From Bacillota bacterium (GTDB lineage Bacteria; Bacillota; Sulfobacillia; Sulfobacillales; JAIMBI01), in NCBI GenBank assembly GCA_021797815.1, contig JAJZYZ010000012.1, positions 1 through 52,059 on the forward strand: 52,059 nucleotides of DNA, written 5' to 3'. The notes below the pieces were generated by a model. That model ran no database searches. It was not told the origin of the DNA and saw only the letters and a program-made list of their open reading frames with translations. Positions 41,249 to 50,292 of this stretch are shown piece by piece. Every line of letters starts with the position of its first letter. The stretch's first letter is position 1. The position numbers and the translations under genes are program-made.

Positions 41249-41893
41249 CTACGGCGTGGGTGTCGCCGTCTCTCTGATGCGGGCAAATGCCGACGCAAGT
41301 CCGGTGTTGACGAGGGCCAGGATCCTGCGCGCTGCCTCTTCCGGGGTTCCGACCGATTCGTCCAGGACCAGGTCATAGATGCCCGGGTCGTGGACGCCCG
41401 CCTCCCAGCGCCGGACCCTGGCGGTAAGGCCAGGATCCTGCTCCACGGTCTGGCCCCAGGTAGAGGCCCGCCGCAAAAGGGCGGACGCCTCCCCGACACG
41501 CACTCCCACGAGCCACGCAGGCAGTCCGTCCAGCATCATGGCGGCGAGCTGTAAGGTTTTCAGAGGCCGGGTATAGCCTTCGTGGTGCGCGACATCCAGC
41601 ACCACGTTCAAGCCGGAACGGCTGACGGCCGCGGAGGCCGCATAAAGCGCACGATAGAGCGGGGTGATGTGCGTCTCCAGATCCGGTCGCCCGGCCCCGG
41701 GCCGAAGACCGATGCCGGGTGCGAGATGGGGCGGTGTGGCCGCGGCCCACAGGTCGACGCCGAGATTCATCCAGATTTCGGGCGACTGCTCCTGGATCGC
41801 CCGCGCGAGGCTGGTCTTGCCGGACCGGGGCGCACCATTCAGCACCACCACTGCGCCGGGCGTCGCCCTCACACCCATCTCCGGGCCGCTCAC
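41249..41893 (-). CDS. Chloramphenicol phosphotransferase-like small-molecule kinase
   Basis: A 214-residue P-loop kinase of the CPT family. Walker A is VVVLNGAPRSGKTSLARAI (Lys26), with MNLGVD after it, and GLNVVLDVAHHEG in the middle, where family members place the catalytic Asp (D in LDVA). WLVGVRVG and LRRRxx-like ALLRRAS follow. GTG 41893 overlaps the nagA stop as GTGA. In Streptomyces the CPT enzyme phosphorylates chloramphenicol, but most relatives are of unknown substrate. Coupling with amino-sugar catabolism suggests it may phosphorylate a sugar or sugar alcohol; that is inference. Confidence 0.8.
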   Translation of the reverse strand: MSGPEMGVRATPGAVVVLNGAPRSGKTSLARAIQEQSPEIWMNLGVDLWAAATPPHLAPGIGLRPGAGRPDLETHITPLYRALYAASAAVSRSGLNVVLDVAHHEGYTRPLKTLQLAAMMLDGLPAWLVGVRVGEASALLRRASTWGQTVEQDPGLTARVRRWEAGVHDPGIYDLVLDESVGTPEEAARRILALVNTGLASAFARIRETATPTP

Positions 41894-43053
41894 ACCGTCT
41901 CGCCTCGAAACCACGTCGCCAAGACCTCACCCGTGGGCGTAACCGCCGTCACGTCAGCCCACTTCCCCACCGCGAGACTCCCCCTCTCGGCGTCCTCCCC
42001 AAGTACCCGGGCCGGGTTGAGGCTCGCCATCAAGAACGCGCGCTCGATAGGCAGCGACGCCCATTCCGCCACGTGGAAGACCGCATCCATGAGACGAAGC
42101 GTGCTGCCGGCGAGGCTCCCGCTGGCCGTACGTGCCACGCCGTGAGCGACCGTGACGGTGTGCCCGCCAAGGTCGTAGGCTCCGTCTCCGAGGCCGGCCG
42201 CACGAATGCTGTCCGTGACCAGGAGGATGCGATCGGTCCCCGCCGCCGAGACCGTAAAGTCCACCATCGAGGGGTCGATGTGGACCCCGTCGACGATAAG
42301 CTCAAGAGACACTCGCCCATCCTGCAACAGTGCCGGGACGGGTCCGGGTCCGCGGGAACGGATGGGCGGCATGCCATTATAGAGGTGCGTCGCGACGCGC
42401 GCGCCGGCGCTGATGGCCTCGTGGACCTCGGCTGGGTCGGCCCTCGTATGTCCGATGGCGGGGAGGATCCCGTGGTCATGAAGCCACTTCACCAGGGATA
42501 GACCCCCCGGCCGCTCCGGGGCCAGCGTGACCATCCGGATGGCAGAGCCGCTCCGGGCCACAAGCGCCCGCATCTCCGCCAGTTCCTCGGACCCTGCCGG
42601 CGATGGATCCCGGAGCCATTCGGGGGGCTGGGCACCCGCATGGGCCGGATTCAGGTACGGTCCCTCAAGATGGAGGCCAAGACACATCGGCACCGACGGC
42701 ATGTCCGACGCTGCCAGTTCGACTGCCCGGGCCAGATCCTCCGGCGCGGCCGTAATCGTTGACGCGAGAAACCCCGTGACCCCGCCCCGACTCCGGGCCG
42801 CCGCCATCGCCGAAAGGCCGCCGCGCCTCGCGTCCATCGTGTCGACACCCGAAATGCCGTGGGTGTGCAGGTCGATAAGGCCGGGCGCCAGATACGCGTC
42901 GTGTTCCTCGAAGATGACAGTTCCGGCGCCGGAGCGATAAGGTCCGACGGCCCGGATGCGCGGCCCATCTATGACGACCATTCCGTCGTCCCACACCCGG
43001 TCCGGTTCGATGACCCGCCCGCGCAGGACCAGGGGCGACGCTGATGCCGTCAC
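41890..43053 (-). CDS. nagA: N-acetylglucosamine-6-phosphate deacetylase
   Basis: A 387-residue metal-dependent amidohydrolase that removes acetate from GlcNAc-6-P to give GlcN-6-P, the substrate of NagB. Motifs: LAPGLIDLHTHGISGVDTMD, LGLHLEGPYLNPAHAGAQ (metal Glu), ILPAIGHTRA, ATHLYNGMPP, and VTDSIRAAGL (catalytic Asp). GTG 43053 overlaps the kinase stop as GTGA, and nagA in turn overlaps the CPT-like gene. Length and motif order are standard. Confidence 0.95.
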   Translation of the reverse strand: MTASASPLVLRGRVIEPDRVWDDGMVVIDGPRIRAVGPYRSGAGTVIFEEHDAYLAPGLIDLHTHGISGVDTMDARRGGLSAMAAARSRGGVTGFLASTITAAPEDLARAVELAASDMPSVPMCLGLHLEGPYLNPAHAGAQPPEWLRDPSPAGSEELAEMRALVARSGSAIRMVTLAPERPGGLSLVKWLHDHGILPAIGHTRADPAEVHEAISAGARVATHLYNGMPPIRSRGPGPVPALLQDGRVSLELIVDGVHIDPSMVDFTVSAAGTDRILLVTDSIRAAGLGDGAYDLGGHTVTVAHGVARTASGSLAGSTLRLMDAVFHVAEWASLPIERAFLMASLNPARVLGEDAERGSLAVGKWADVTAVTPTGEVLATWFRGETV

Positions 43054-44060
43054 AAAGAGCCCCCTTCTGTCGTTCCGTCCCGATCTTCCGCCTCGGTCGC
43101 CGTCACGGCCAGGAGTCTCCGCCGCGCATCCGGCCCCGAGCGGCCTTCGGCCGCCAGAGCCATCGCGGCCGCTCCCCAAGCGGCCGTGGCGGTGGGCACG
43201 AAGAGTCGCGCCGCGGGCCATCTCGCGGTCACCCGGGTGGAGAGCTCCCGGTAAACCATCCCGCGCGATCGCAGCACTCCGCCCGAGGCGGCGATGGGGA
43301 ATGCATCCCCGGAATCTAGATGAAGAGCGCGGCCCAGCGCCTCGAGGTGCAGCATGAGGGCCTCTGCGGCACGCTCCACGATGGCGGCCGCCACGGCATC
43401 CGAAGCCGCCGCGGCGTGGTCCACCGCGACTCCGAGGGCCGCAATGCGGGCACGATCGGGCGGGGCGTCGGATCTGTAGACAACCGACGGAAGTCGCCCG
43501 GGATCGTCTACCCCCGCCCAGGCCAGCACCGCTCTGGTGAGGGCGGTCGCGGGCCCCCTGCCGTCTGCCGCATGCGCCACCGCCGCAAGCGCCTGCCGAC
43601 CGAGATCATAGGCGCTTCCCTCATCGCCGATAAGTGTGCCCCAGCCACCCACACTGATGCCGGTCCCCGACTGCGGTCCTCGACCAAGGCCAATAGAGCC
43701 GGTGCCGGCAATGAGAGCCATGCGGGGCCCCTCATCGTCGTCATCCAGACCTGCCGCAGCCAGCACCAGCGCCCCCTCCGGCACCAGATCGACGACGGCC
43801 CCGGGCAGCCTTTCGGACAGCACCGCGCGGGCGAGCGCCGGCCGCATCGGCCCTGCCATCACGACGCGCACTACGGCACGGGTGCCGGTGCCAAGGGCCC
43901 CGTCCACGCTCTCGATAAGGGAGCGTCGGGCCGTGTTCTCATCCACGAAGTTGGTGTTGAGGGGGCCGCCCCATCCGTGCCCGCCTAGGCGACCGTCTTC
44001 CGAGACGGCCACGCACTCGGTCTTGGTGCCCCCGCCGTCGATGCCCAGCACGGTCGTCAT
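43050..44060 (-). CDS. BadF/BadG/NagK-type N-acetylhexosamine kinase
   Basis: A 336-residue ASKHA-fold kinase. The phosphate-1 motif is VLGIDGGGTKTECVA at residues 4-18; the second phosphate loop and adenosine region are seen in ALIAGTGSIGLG and GWGTLIGDEGSAYDLGRQAL; the C-terminal PIAASGGVLRS completes the pattern. Eukaryotic-type NagK and many bacterial GlcNAc/MurNAc/GlcN kinases belong here. ATG 44060 overlaps the SIS gene stop (ATGA). With NagA directly downstream, a GlcNAc (or anhydro-sugar) kinase is the best call. Confidence 0.9.
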   Translation of the reverse strand: MTTVLGIDGGGTKTECVAVSEDGRLGGHGWGGPLNTNFVDENTARRSLIESVDGALGTGTRAVVRVVMAGPMRPALARAVLSERLPGAVVDLVPEGALVLAAAGLDDDDEGPRMALIAGTGSIGLGRGPQSGTGISVGGWGTLIGDEGSAYDLGRQALAAVAHAADGRGPATALTRAVLAWAGVDDPGRLPSVVYRSDAPPDRARIAALGVAVDHAAAASDAVAAAIVERAAEALMLHLEALGRALHLDSGDAFPIAASGGVLRSRGMVYRELSTRVTARWPAARLFVPTATAAWGAAAMALAAEGRSGPDARRRLLAVTATEAEDRDGTTEGGSL

Positions 44061-44800
44061 CGGCTGGGGTAGTGAATCTGCGTGTGGTAGCGGCGGAACA
44101 TAGCCTCGTTGTACTCCCGTCCCCCGTCCAGATTGCCGCTCCGGAAGACAGGCACCGGCACGCCCCGTGCGGCCAGACACTCGGCCGCGAGGGCGCACAG
44201 CGCGTGCAGCAGGAAGGTTCCGGTAATCGACGAAAGGGGTCCCATGGGCGCCTCCACACCGGGAACGCTGAGCGCGGCGTCGCCGATGGGCGTGCCGGTG
44301 TCCAGCACATAGTCCGCCACCTCGTGGAGCCGACGCCCGGAGGGAGCCTGGCTTGCGACTGACGACGCATAGTCGAGCGATGTCATCGCCACCACCACGG
44401 CGCCTCTCGCCTTGGCCTCTTCCGCCATCTCCACCGGTACGGCGTTCCGGCCCGAGGTCGAGATGATGAGGAGCAGATCGCCCGCCTTGAGGGGTGTATG
44501 CGCCAGGATGCGGGCCGACAGGCCCGGAAGCCGTTCCATGTCGGACGTCATGAGCGGCGGGTCTTTTGTCAAATCCATGCCGGGTCCCGCGATCAGATTA
44601 ACCAGCATGAGGCCGCCCGCCCGATAGTAGATGTCCTGGGCCAGAAGACCCGAGTGGCTGCAGCCGAAGACGAAGAGACTCCCGCGAGCTTCCGCCGTGG
44701 CCGCCATCACATCCGCCACCTGCTGCAGCGGTCCCGCCTGCCGCCGGGTCAGGTCCTCTATCTTTCCGATCACGATCTCGGAGAACGTTTCCAACAGCAA
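44057..44800 (-). CDS. SIS-domain sugar-phosphate binding/isomerase protein (second of tandem pair)
   Basis: A 247-residue cytoplasmic protein with one SIS fold (UPF0309-like). The phosphosugar-binding elements are GSLFVFGCSHSGLLAQDIYYRAGG, LLLIISTSGRNAVPVEMAEEAKARGAVVVAMTS, and SGRRLHEVADYVLDTGTPIGDAALSVPGVEAPMGPLSS. TTG 44800 is 7 nt behind GGGGAGGA. It may isomerise or lyse a sugar phosphate, as MurNAc-6-P etherase and GmhA-like relatives do, but MurQ-specific motifs are not seen. It is a paralogue of the upstream gene and coupled to the kinase downstream. Confidence 0.85.
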   Translation of the reverse strand: MLLETFSEIVIGKIEDLTRRQAGPLQQVADVMAATAEARGSLFVFGCSHSGLLAQDIYYRAGGLMLVNLIAGPGMDLTKDPPLMTSDMERLPGLSARILAHTPLKAGDLLLIISTSGRNAVPVEMAEEAKARGAVVVAMTSLDYASSVASQAPSGRRLHEVADYVLDTGTPIGDAALSVPGVEAPMGPLSSITGTFLLHALCALAAECLAARGVPVPVFRSGNLDGGREYNEAMFRRYHTQIHYPSR

Positions 44801-44804
44801 CGTG

Positions 44805-45668
44805 CTATCCTCCCCGCTTCTCCCGCTCCCGGCGAAAGAGCTCCGCACGGGCCCGATTCCGTTCCGGGGCCCCGGGCAGGTTCATGCTCTCGACAACAGC
44901 CGGGGGATTTCCCCGGGCCGTCAGAAGCCGAGTAACCCGCTCCACAAGCGACCATGCCAGGACCGCGGCCGTGATGCCCGATGTCGGCGCGACGGCATGG
45001 GGGACGCCCGGCACCGACACCGCGGCATCGCCGACCACCCCATCATTGCGGATGACGACGTCGGCCACGTCCAGGACGCGGCGCCCGCTCGGATGCCGCG
45101 CCGGGACGGCGTTTGCAAACGTCGGCGATGTGAGGCCGATCACCGGCACCGCGCGCGCCTGCGCCTGCAGGGCAAGCTCCACCGGCACGGGCCGCGAGCC
45201 GGTGACCGACGCCAGGAGCAGCACGTCCCCGGACGTCATCCCGGAGGCTTCGAGGGCGTAGCCCACAAAGGCGCCCAGCACTTCATCCGAAGGGTCGGGC
45301 GGCGTCTGCGGCGCTTCGTGGATGAGCGCCGTGTTCAAGTCCAGTCGGAATGAAAACGGCGCCCAAGCGACGAGTCCGCCCGCGCGGTGGATGAGCTCCC
45401 GCTCCAGCATGTGCCCTGTGTCGTAGACGAACACCTGACCACCTGTGGCCATCCGGTCGGCAATCAGGGCGGCGGCTTTCGAAAGCGCGCCCCGTTCTTG
45501 AAGAAGGAGATTGTCCAGAAGCGCCCGGATGATGGGCCAGAATTCTTCTTCCAGGTTCTCTGGCGTTCCCGCGTCTTCGTCCGCGTACAATCGGATCCCC
45601 CCGCCTCGTCGTGGGTCTCGTCCATCGAGCATAACGCGAGAGCGTCCGCAAGACAGCTCGGGCGCCAC
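44805..45668 (-). CDS. SIS-domain sugar-phosphate binding/isomerase protein (first of tandem pair)
   Basis: A 287-residue paralogue of the next gene: GGQVFVYDTGHMLERELIHRAGG, LLLASVTGSRPVPVELALQAQARAVPVIGLTS and SGRRVLDVADVVIRNDGVVGDAAVSVPGV align with it block for block. The usual SIS Ser-rich phosphate loops are altered (YDTGH for FGCSH; SVTGS for ISTSG), so its activity may differ or be lost. GTG 45668 has GGAGGTG just upstream and is preferred; TTG 45590 would give a more family-like 261 residues. It is the first gene of the nag operon, and its stop is 4 nt before the next start. Confidence 0.8.
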   Translation of the reverse strand: MAPELSCGRSRVMLDGRDPRRGGGIRLYADEDAGTPENLEEEFWPIIRALLDNLLLQERGALSKAAALIADRMATGGQVFVYDTGHMLERELIHRAGGLVAWAPFSFRLDLNTALIHEAPQTPPDPSDEVLGAFVGYALEASGMTSGDVLLLASVTGSRPVPVELALQAQARAVPVIGLTSPTFANAVPARHPSGRRVLDVADVVIRNDGVVGDAAVSVPGVPHAVAPTSGITAAVLAWSLVERVTRLLTARGNPPAVVESMNLPGAPERNRARAELFRREREKRGG

Positions 45669-46205
45669 CCGGCACCTCCGAATTACGCGGTGTCCCCACT
45701 TTGAATGCGTTCACACCGCAGGCGCGGTGATGCCGCGGGCTGTTCGCCCTCGACCGATGGAGTCCGCACGGGGAAGGAACCTCGTCGAGACATCGCGCAG
45801 TCGGGCCGTTCCGAGAAGCCGTCGGTCCCGTACCCGGTCCTCTCGCCAAAACATCGGCTTCGGCCTCAGCGGGGCCGTCCCGGACGTTTCAGTGCTGGTG
45901 GCTCACAACAACCGGCAGGGCGTTTTCCTCGCACAAGGACTTGGTCAGCCAATCGTCGGGGTCTGGCCGCGCTGCCGAGACGAGGACCCCGCGGAGTGTG
46001 AATTCCGACAGGAAGTGAGAATCGCTCGGGCACCGGCCATGGGTATGGGATTCTAGGGAGAGGGAGCGGATGGACCGTCAAGACGGCTCAATCGCCCAGA
46101 GTTATCGCCGGGTTTCACTTGATGCGGCCGCGGGTCGCACCACTTGAAGTCGGACGCCGTGTTCTCCCACTTCGTCCAGGGAGGCTGTGCCAGCGGGACA
46201 GCACG
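45669..46205. other. Intergenic region upstream of the SIS-nag operon
   Basis: About 540 bases without a supported gene. Near its left end lies an inverted repeat (45687-45719) directly upstream of the operon's first ribosome-binding site. The remainder looks like non-coding DNA with shadow frames. Confidence 0.4.
45687..45719. repeat. Inverted repeat at the nag operon promoter region
   Basis: GCGGTGT (45687-45693) and ACACCGC (45713-45719) are exact inverse 7-mers with a 19-nt spacer. They sit 19-51 bases upstream of the first start codon of the leftward SIS-nag operon, a natural place for an operator. No regulator gene is adjacent. Confidence 0.45.
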
Positions 46206-46505
46206 CTAAGGCGACGACCGCTCATCCCAACTCACGAATGTCACCCGCTCCGCATTGACCCCTGGCAGCGGAGTGCCCGCCGGGTCGCTCCGGGCCTCGT
46301 TCCCCGGATCGGCGGCATATTTTTCGTATACCCACGTGAGGTGCCCCGCTTGAAAGGCTGCGCCGACGGGCACACGGACTTCTCGTCCCTCCGGGTCCAC
46401 CGTATCGAATATGGCTATCCGCACGTGACGGCTGTCTGCTTCGAGGCAGATGATGTCCACCATCCCTAGCCGGACCGGTCGTTGGGTCGCCACCTCTTGT
46501 CTCAC
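46206..46505 (-). CDS. Hypothetical small protein
   Basis: A possible 99-residue protein from GTG 46505. It reads VRQEVATQRPVRLGMVDIICLEADSRHVRIAIFDTVD and ends ERVTFVSWDERSSP; the composition (V/I/D/E balanced, few Arg) is more like a real protein than the shadow frames around it. No family, ribosome-binding site or partner is recognised. Start at ATG 46451 would shorten it to about 81 residues. Treat as tentative. Confidence 0.35.
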   Translation of the reverse strand: MRQEVATQRPVRLGMVDIICLEADSRHVRIAIFDTVDPEGREVRVPVGAAFQAGHLTWVYEKYAADPGNEARSDPAGTPLPGVNAERVTFVSWDERSSP

Positions 46506-46844
46506 GGGCCCTGGCCCCCCCATAGACGTGCCTATGGCGCGTCGGCTGATGCATGAACAGATGAAAAGACGCATGGCAGCCTGCTTGACTGAGGCTGGTC
46601 ACGGAGAGTATTCCCTGGTTGCCCCCTTCGTCCTCTCCATGTGCGGGTGCACGGGCCTCTTAATTTTTCTGGTGTCCGGTGTGCCCGGTTTTGAGGCTTC
46701 GGGGCACGGTCGGGTGGGATGGCACCGGCCCGCTTGCCATCCGCGCTGGCGATTGGCAGGCCTGCCTCACTCGCTCCGGCAGGAGCTCGTCCACGCATGG
46801 GGAACGAGGAAAAAAGACGCCGCGACGCGAGGAGGAGACATGTG
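46506..46844. other. Intergenic region upstream of the M20 amidohydrolase
   Basis: About 340 bases. It contains an AT-richer stretch TTAATTTTTC near 46660-46669 that could belong to a promoter. A short rightward frame with a hydrophobic stretch crosses it but has no start signal. The strong GGAGGAG at 46831-46837 belongs to the amidohydrolase gene. Confidence 0.4.
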
Positions 46845-47996
46845 ATGGTCGTCGACGATCTGGTCTGGCAAAGCATTGAGCCCTGGATGATTGAAATTCG
46901 CCGCGGCATTCACCGGCATCCCGAACTTGGTCTTGAGACCCCACGGACGGCGCGTCTGGTGGAGACCACCCTGGACGAGCTCGGCATCGCGCACAGCCGC
47001 CCCATCGCACACGGGGTGCGGGGCGTCCTGGCAGCCGAACGCCGGGGACCGGCCCTTCTCCTCCGGGCCGACATGGACGCGTTACCGATTGAAGAGCTCA
47101 ACGACCTGCCGTTCCGGTCCGAAATCCAAGACCGCATGCACGCGTGCGGCCACGATTGCCACACCGCCATGCTGCTGGGGGCGGCCCGGTACCTGAAAGC
47201 TCGCGAGGCCGAGCTCCGCCGACCGGTGGTGCTCATGTTCCAGCCGGGCGAGGAGGGCCCGGGCGGCGCCGTGCCGATGATCGAAGCCGGCATTCTGGAT
47301 GGGGTCGAGGCCGGCATGATGGTCCATGTGGACAGCGATCTCGAGGCCGGGGTCATCGGACTGCGCGAGGGGCCGGCGATGGGGAGCTGCGACGATTTCC
47401 GCCTGACCATCCACGGCCGGGGTGGGCACGGTTCGACACCGCATCAGGGCATCGACGCCATCTTTGTGGCCACGGCCATCGTACAGGCCTGGCAGGCCGT
47501 CGTCAGCCGCGAGCAAGACGCCTTTGACCCGCTGGTCGTGACCGTGGGCACCATTCACGGCGGCTACCGCGAGAATGTGATTGCCGACCGTGTCGAGATG
47601 ACCGGAACGATCCGGGCGATGTCGCCCGCCGCCCGAAAACGTGCCGTGAGCCGGGTGGCCGAGGTGGCCGACGGGGTGGCCCGCACGCATGGGGCGCGGG
47701 TCGAGTTTGTGTTGGAGGCAGGCTATCCGGTGTTCATGGCCGATGTTCCCTGGACGCAGAGCGCGCGCCGCATTCTCACGGAAGAACTCGGTCCGGAGGC
47801 GGTACGGGAGATTCCTCCGACGCTTGGCGTAGAGGACTTCGCGTACGTGGCCGAGCGCATCCCCGCCTTTTGCATCGCGGTCGGAATCGCCGGCCCCGCG
47901 CTCACGACCGGCCTCCACTCCGCCGGTCTGATCGTGGATGAGCGAGGATTGAAGGCCGGGGCGGCGGCTCTGGCGGCGATGGCGTTGAGGAGCTGA
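46845..47996 (+). CDS. M20-family amidohydrolase (hippurate/N-acyl-amino-acid hydrolase type)
   Basis: A 383-residue cytoplasmic di-metal hydrolase. M20D motifs: IRRGIHRHPELGLETPRTA, LLLRADMDALPI, HACGHDCHTAMLLGAARYL (metal Cys/His/Asp), MFQPGEEGPGGA and the dimerisation lid GRGGHGSTPHQGIDAI. These enzymes cleave acetyl, benzoyl or indole-acetyl groups from amino acids. ATG 46845 lies 9 nt after GGAGG; GTG 46842 is a close alternative. It precedes an S9 peptidase gene on the same strand by 61 nt, and the two may cooperate in peptide or acyl-amino-acid scavenging. Confidence 0.93.
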   Translation: MVVDDLVWQSIEPWMIEIRRGIHRHPELGLETPRTARLVETTLDELGIAHSRPIAHGVRGVLAAERRGPALLLRADMDALPIEELNDLPFRSEIQDRMHACGHDCHTAMLLGAARYLKAREAELRRPVVLMFQPGEEGPGGAVPMIEAGILDGVEAGMMVHVDSDLEAGVIGLREGPAMGSCDDFRLTIHGRGGHGSTPHQGIDAIFVATAIVQAWQAVVSREQDAFDPLVVTVGTIHGGYRENVIADRVEMTGTIRAMSPAARKRAVSRVAEVADGVARTHGARVEFVLEAGYPVFMADVPWTQSARRILTEELGPEAVREIPPTLGVEDFAYVAERIPAFCIAVGIAGPALTTGLHSAGLIVDERGLKAGAAALAAMALRS

Positions 47997-48057
47997 GCAT
48001 CAACTCCCGCTCTTAGGCGACTCTCCGGTGGCAGATGACCAAGGGATGGAGGCACCA

Positions 48058-49998
48058 ATGCCCGATGACCGGCTTCATATCAAGGACGTCCTTGATATCC
48101 GCCATCCGGAACTTCCCCGCTGGGCACCGGATGGGGATCGCGTCTGGTTCTTGTATCGCGTCGACGGACGACCCGAGCTCTGGGAGGCGGCCCTTGACCG
48201 TGAGCCCCGCCGGACATCGCGGGTCAATGACCGGGTCTCCTTCTTCGCCCCTCTCGGCGCGGGTGTGTGCTACGCGGCCGGGGGAGCGCTCCTCCTCGTG
48301 GAACCGGAGGGCCTTCCCCATGTCCTCGTGGACCTGCCGAACGACATCGGGGGACTTTCCGTTGACCCGGAAGGCCGCATCGCATTCACGGCCGGCGACC
48401 GTCTGTGGATCGTGTCCACGGTGGGCGCCGGAATGCCGTTCCTGCAGTCGCTGGACCCTCCCCACCCTCTTTTAGGAGCCGTCGAGTGGAGTCCGTCGGG
48501 ACGCCGGGTCTTGTTAAGCGTCTTGCGCCACGGAGCGGTCCACGCCTTGTCGGTGTTCGACCTGACCGGACGGGCGGTCATCTTCGAATCCGCAGAGGGT
48601 ACGATCCCGGTTCAGGGGCGTTTTCTCGACGAGGAGACCCTGCTCGTGGTCCGAAGCACCCCTGACGCCATGCGGCGGGACGTTGTCCTGCTCAGGGTCG
48701 ATACCGGTGCTGAGAGGGTCCTGTTTACGGAGTCGGACCCGCGCGGAATCGTGACGCTTGGTGAAGCGTCGGTCTCACCGCGCGGAGACGCGGCCGCCTT
48801 CATCGGAACGGTGGCCGGATATCCGCATCTCCTCTTGTGGGAGCGGGACCGGGACTCGCTTACCACCATCGTCCCGGGCGCGCACGAAGACCATGGCGAG
48901 GAGCATGAAGCTCCGAGCTTCTCCGCCGACGGCATGCTGGTCGCCTTTTCCTCGAGCCATGGCGGCTCACCGCAAGACCGTCTGGTGCATCTGTATTCGC
49001 GTCGCGACCGAACCCTCCGGGTGCTGACAGGTCCCGCTGGCACGCATGTCGATCCGGCGTTGAGTCCGGACGGCACTCGCGTCGCGTATCTGTCGTCTTC
49101 GGCGCAGATGAGTCTCGAACTTCACACGGCGGCCGTGACCGGCACGCCGGTGCGGATGACGTATTCCATGCCCGCTGTCTGGGCGCGGACCCGGCTGGTG
49201 CCGCCGGAGCCGGTCGAACTCCGAAGCCTCGACGGCTTCCGGTTCCATGCGGATCTTTACCGCAGCCCGGACGCGGTCCGAACGCCCGCGCCTGCCCTCA
49301 TCTACGTGCACGGCGGCCCTATGCGTCAGATGCGGGCGGGATTTCACCCCATGCACGCCTATGCGGTCTTTCATGCGTGGAATCAGTACCTCCTTCAGCA
49401 GGGCTACACCATCCTGTCGGTGGATTACCGGGGCGGTACCGGCTACGGCGTAGATTACGAGCGCGGCAACTATGAAGGACCCGGGCAGGGTGATCTGGCC
49501 GACGTTATCGCGGGAGCCCGCTACTTGAAGAGCCTGCCGGGCGTCGACCCCGGCCGCGTCGGCATCTGGGGTCTCAGCTATGGAGGCTACCTGACGCTCC
49601 TCGCACTGACCAAATTCCCGGACGAATTCCGCCTCGGCGTCAACCTTGCGGGCATGTGGACCTATCCCGAAACCTCAGGCAGCGGCCGGGTGCGGTTCTG
49701 GGAACGGCGGCTCGGTGGACCTCCCGGCCCCGCCACTACCCGCCATTACGACGAGGCCTCGCCCGCCCATTACGCGGAACGTCTGGCGGCACCGCTGCTA
49801 AACCTTCACGGCACGGCCGATGAGTCGGTGGAGTTTCAGCATCTGGACGCGATCGTGCGCGACCTGACACGGCTTAACAAACGGTTCGAGGTCATGTACT
49901 ACCCGGGAGAATCCCACTTCTTTCACCGTCGGGAGACATGGGAAGACGCGTTCAGGCGTATGGAAGAAGCGTTCGCCCGGGAGCTCGCGGGCGCTTAG
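48058..49998 (+). CDS. S9-family serine peptidase (acylaminoacyl-peptidase/prolyl oligopeptidase type)
   Basis: A 646-residue cytoplasmic peptidase. The first 380 residues form a WD40-like beta-propeller (repeats such as SPRGDAAAFIGTVAGYPHL, SADGMLVAFSSSHGG, SPDGTRVAYLSSSA). The C-terminal alpha/beta hydrolase domain has YVHGGPMRQM (oxyanion region), GGTGYGVDYERGNYEGPGQGDLAD, the nucleophile in GLSYGGYLT (Ser507), Asp588 in GTADESV and His620 in PGESHFFHR, a complete triad. ATG 48058 is 5 nt from GGAGG. It releases acyl-amino acids or dipeptides from short peptides; it follows the M20 gene closely. Confidence 0.93.
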   Translation: MPDDRLHIKDVLDIRHPELPRWAPDGDRVWFLYRVDGRPELWEAALDREPRRTSRVNDRVSFFAPLGAGVCYAAGGALLLVEPEGLPHVLVDLPNDIGGLSVDPEGRIAFTAGDRLWIVSTVGAGMPFLQSLDPPHPLLGAVEWSPSGRRVLLSVLRHGAVHALSVFDLTGRAVIFESAEGTIPVQGRFLDEETLLVVRSTPDAMRRDVVLLRVDTGAERVLFTESDPRGIVTLGEASVSPRGDAAAFIGTVAGYPHLLLWERDRDSLTTIVPGAHEDHGEEHEAPSFSADGMLVAFSSSHGGSPQDRLVHLYSRRDRTLRVLTGPAGTHVDPALSPDGTRVAYLSSSAQMSLELHTAAVTGTPVRMTYSMPAVWARTRLVPPEPVELRSLDGFRFHADLYRSPDAVRTPAPALIYVHGGPMRQMRAGFHPMHAYAVFHAWNQYLLQQGYTILSVDYRGGTGYGVDYERGNYEGPGQGDLADVIAGARYLKSLPGVDPGRVGIWGLSYGGYLTLLALTKFPDEFRLGVNLAGMWTYPETSGSGRVRFWERRLGGPPGPATTRHYDEASPAHYAERLAAPLLNLHGTADESVEFQHLDAIVRDLTRLNKRFEVMYYPGESHFFHRRETWEDAFRRMEEAFARELAGA

Positions 49999-50292
49999 GC
50001 CCGGAAGCAGGTGTCCGGGATTGTCTCGCGAACACCGTCCTCGTAAACCGGAAGGACCTGAACCCTCCGGCCGATAACGATGCGTGCCGCGGGTGTCCGT
50101 CGTCGCGGGCCGGCGCAGGGAGAGGGTCCGGAGCCAATCATCCACCCGGTGCGAGATCCGAGTGGAGCGGCAGCTTTCCGGCGGGGGGCAGCACGCGGCC
50201 TGGGGAAGTGCCGCACGCTCCCCGGCCTGGCTTTGAGCCGCCGGCGTGGCTCCGAGACATGATAAGTGAGAAGTGAGAAGGGAAGCGCGAGC

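Noticed and set aside
46450-46845. Rightward frame with a hydrophobic stretch ending at the M20 ribosome-binding site
   Set aside because: No start signal, overlaps the minus-strand hypothetical gene, and the C-terminal part looks random; not enough to call a small membrane protein.
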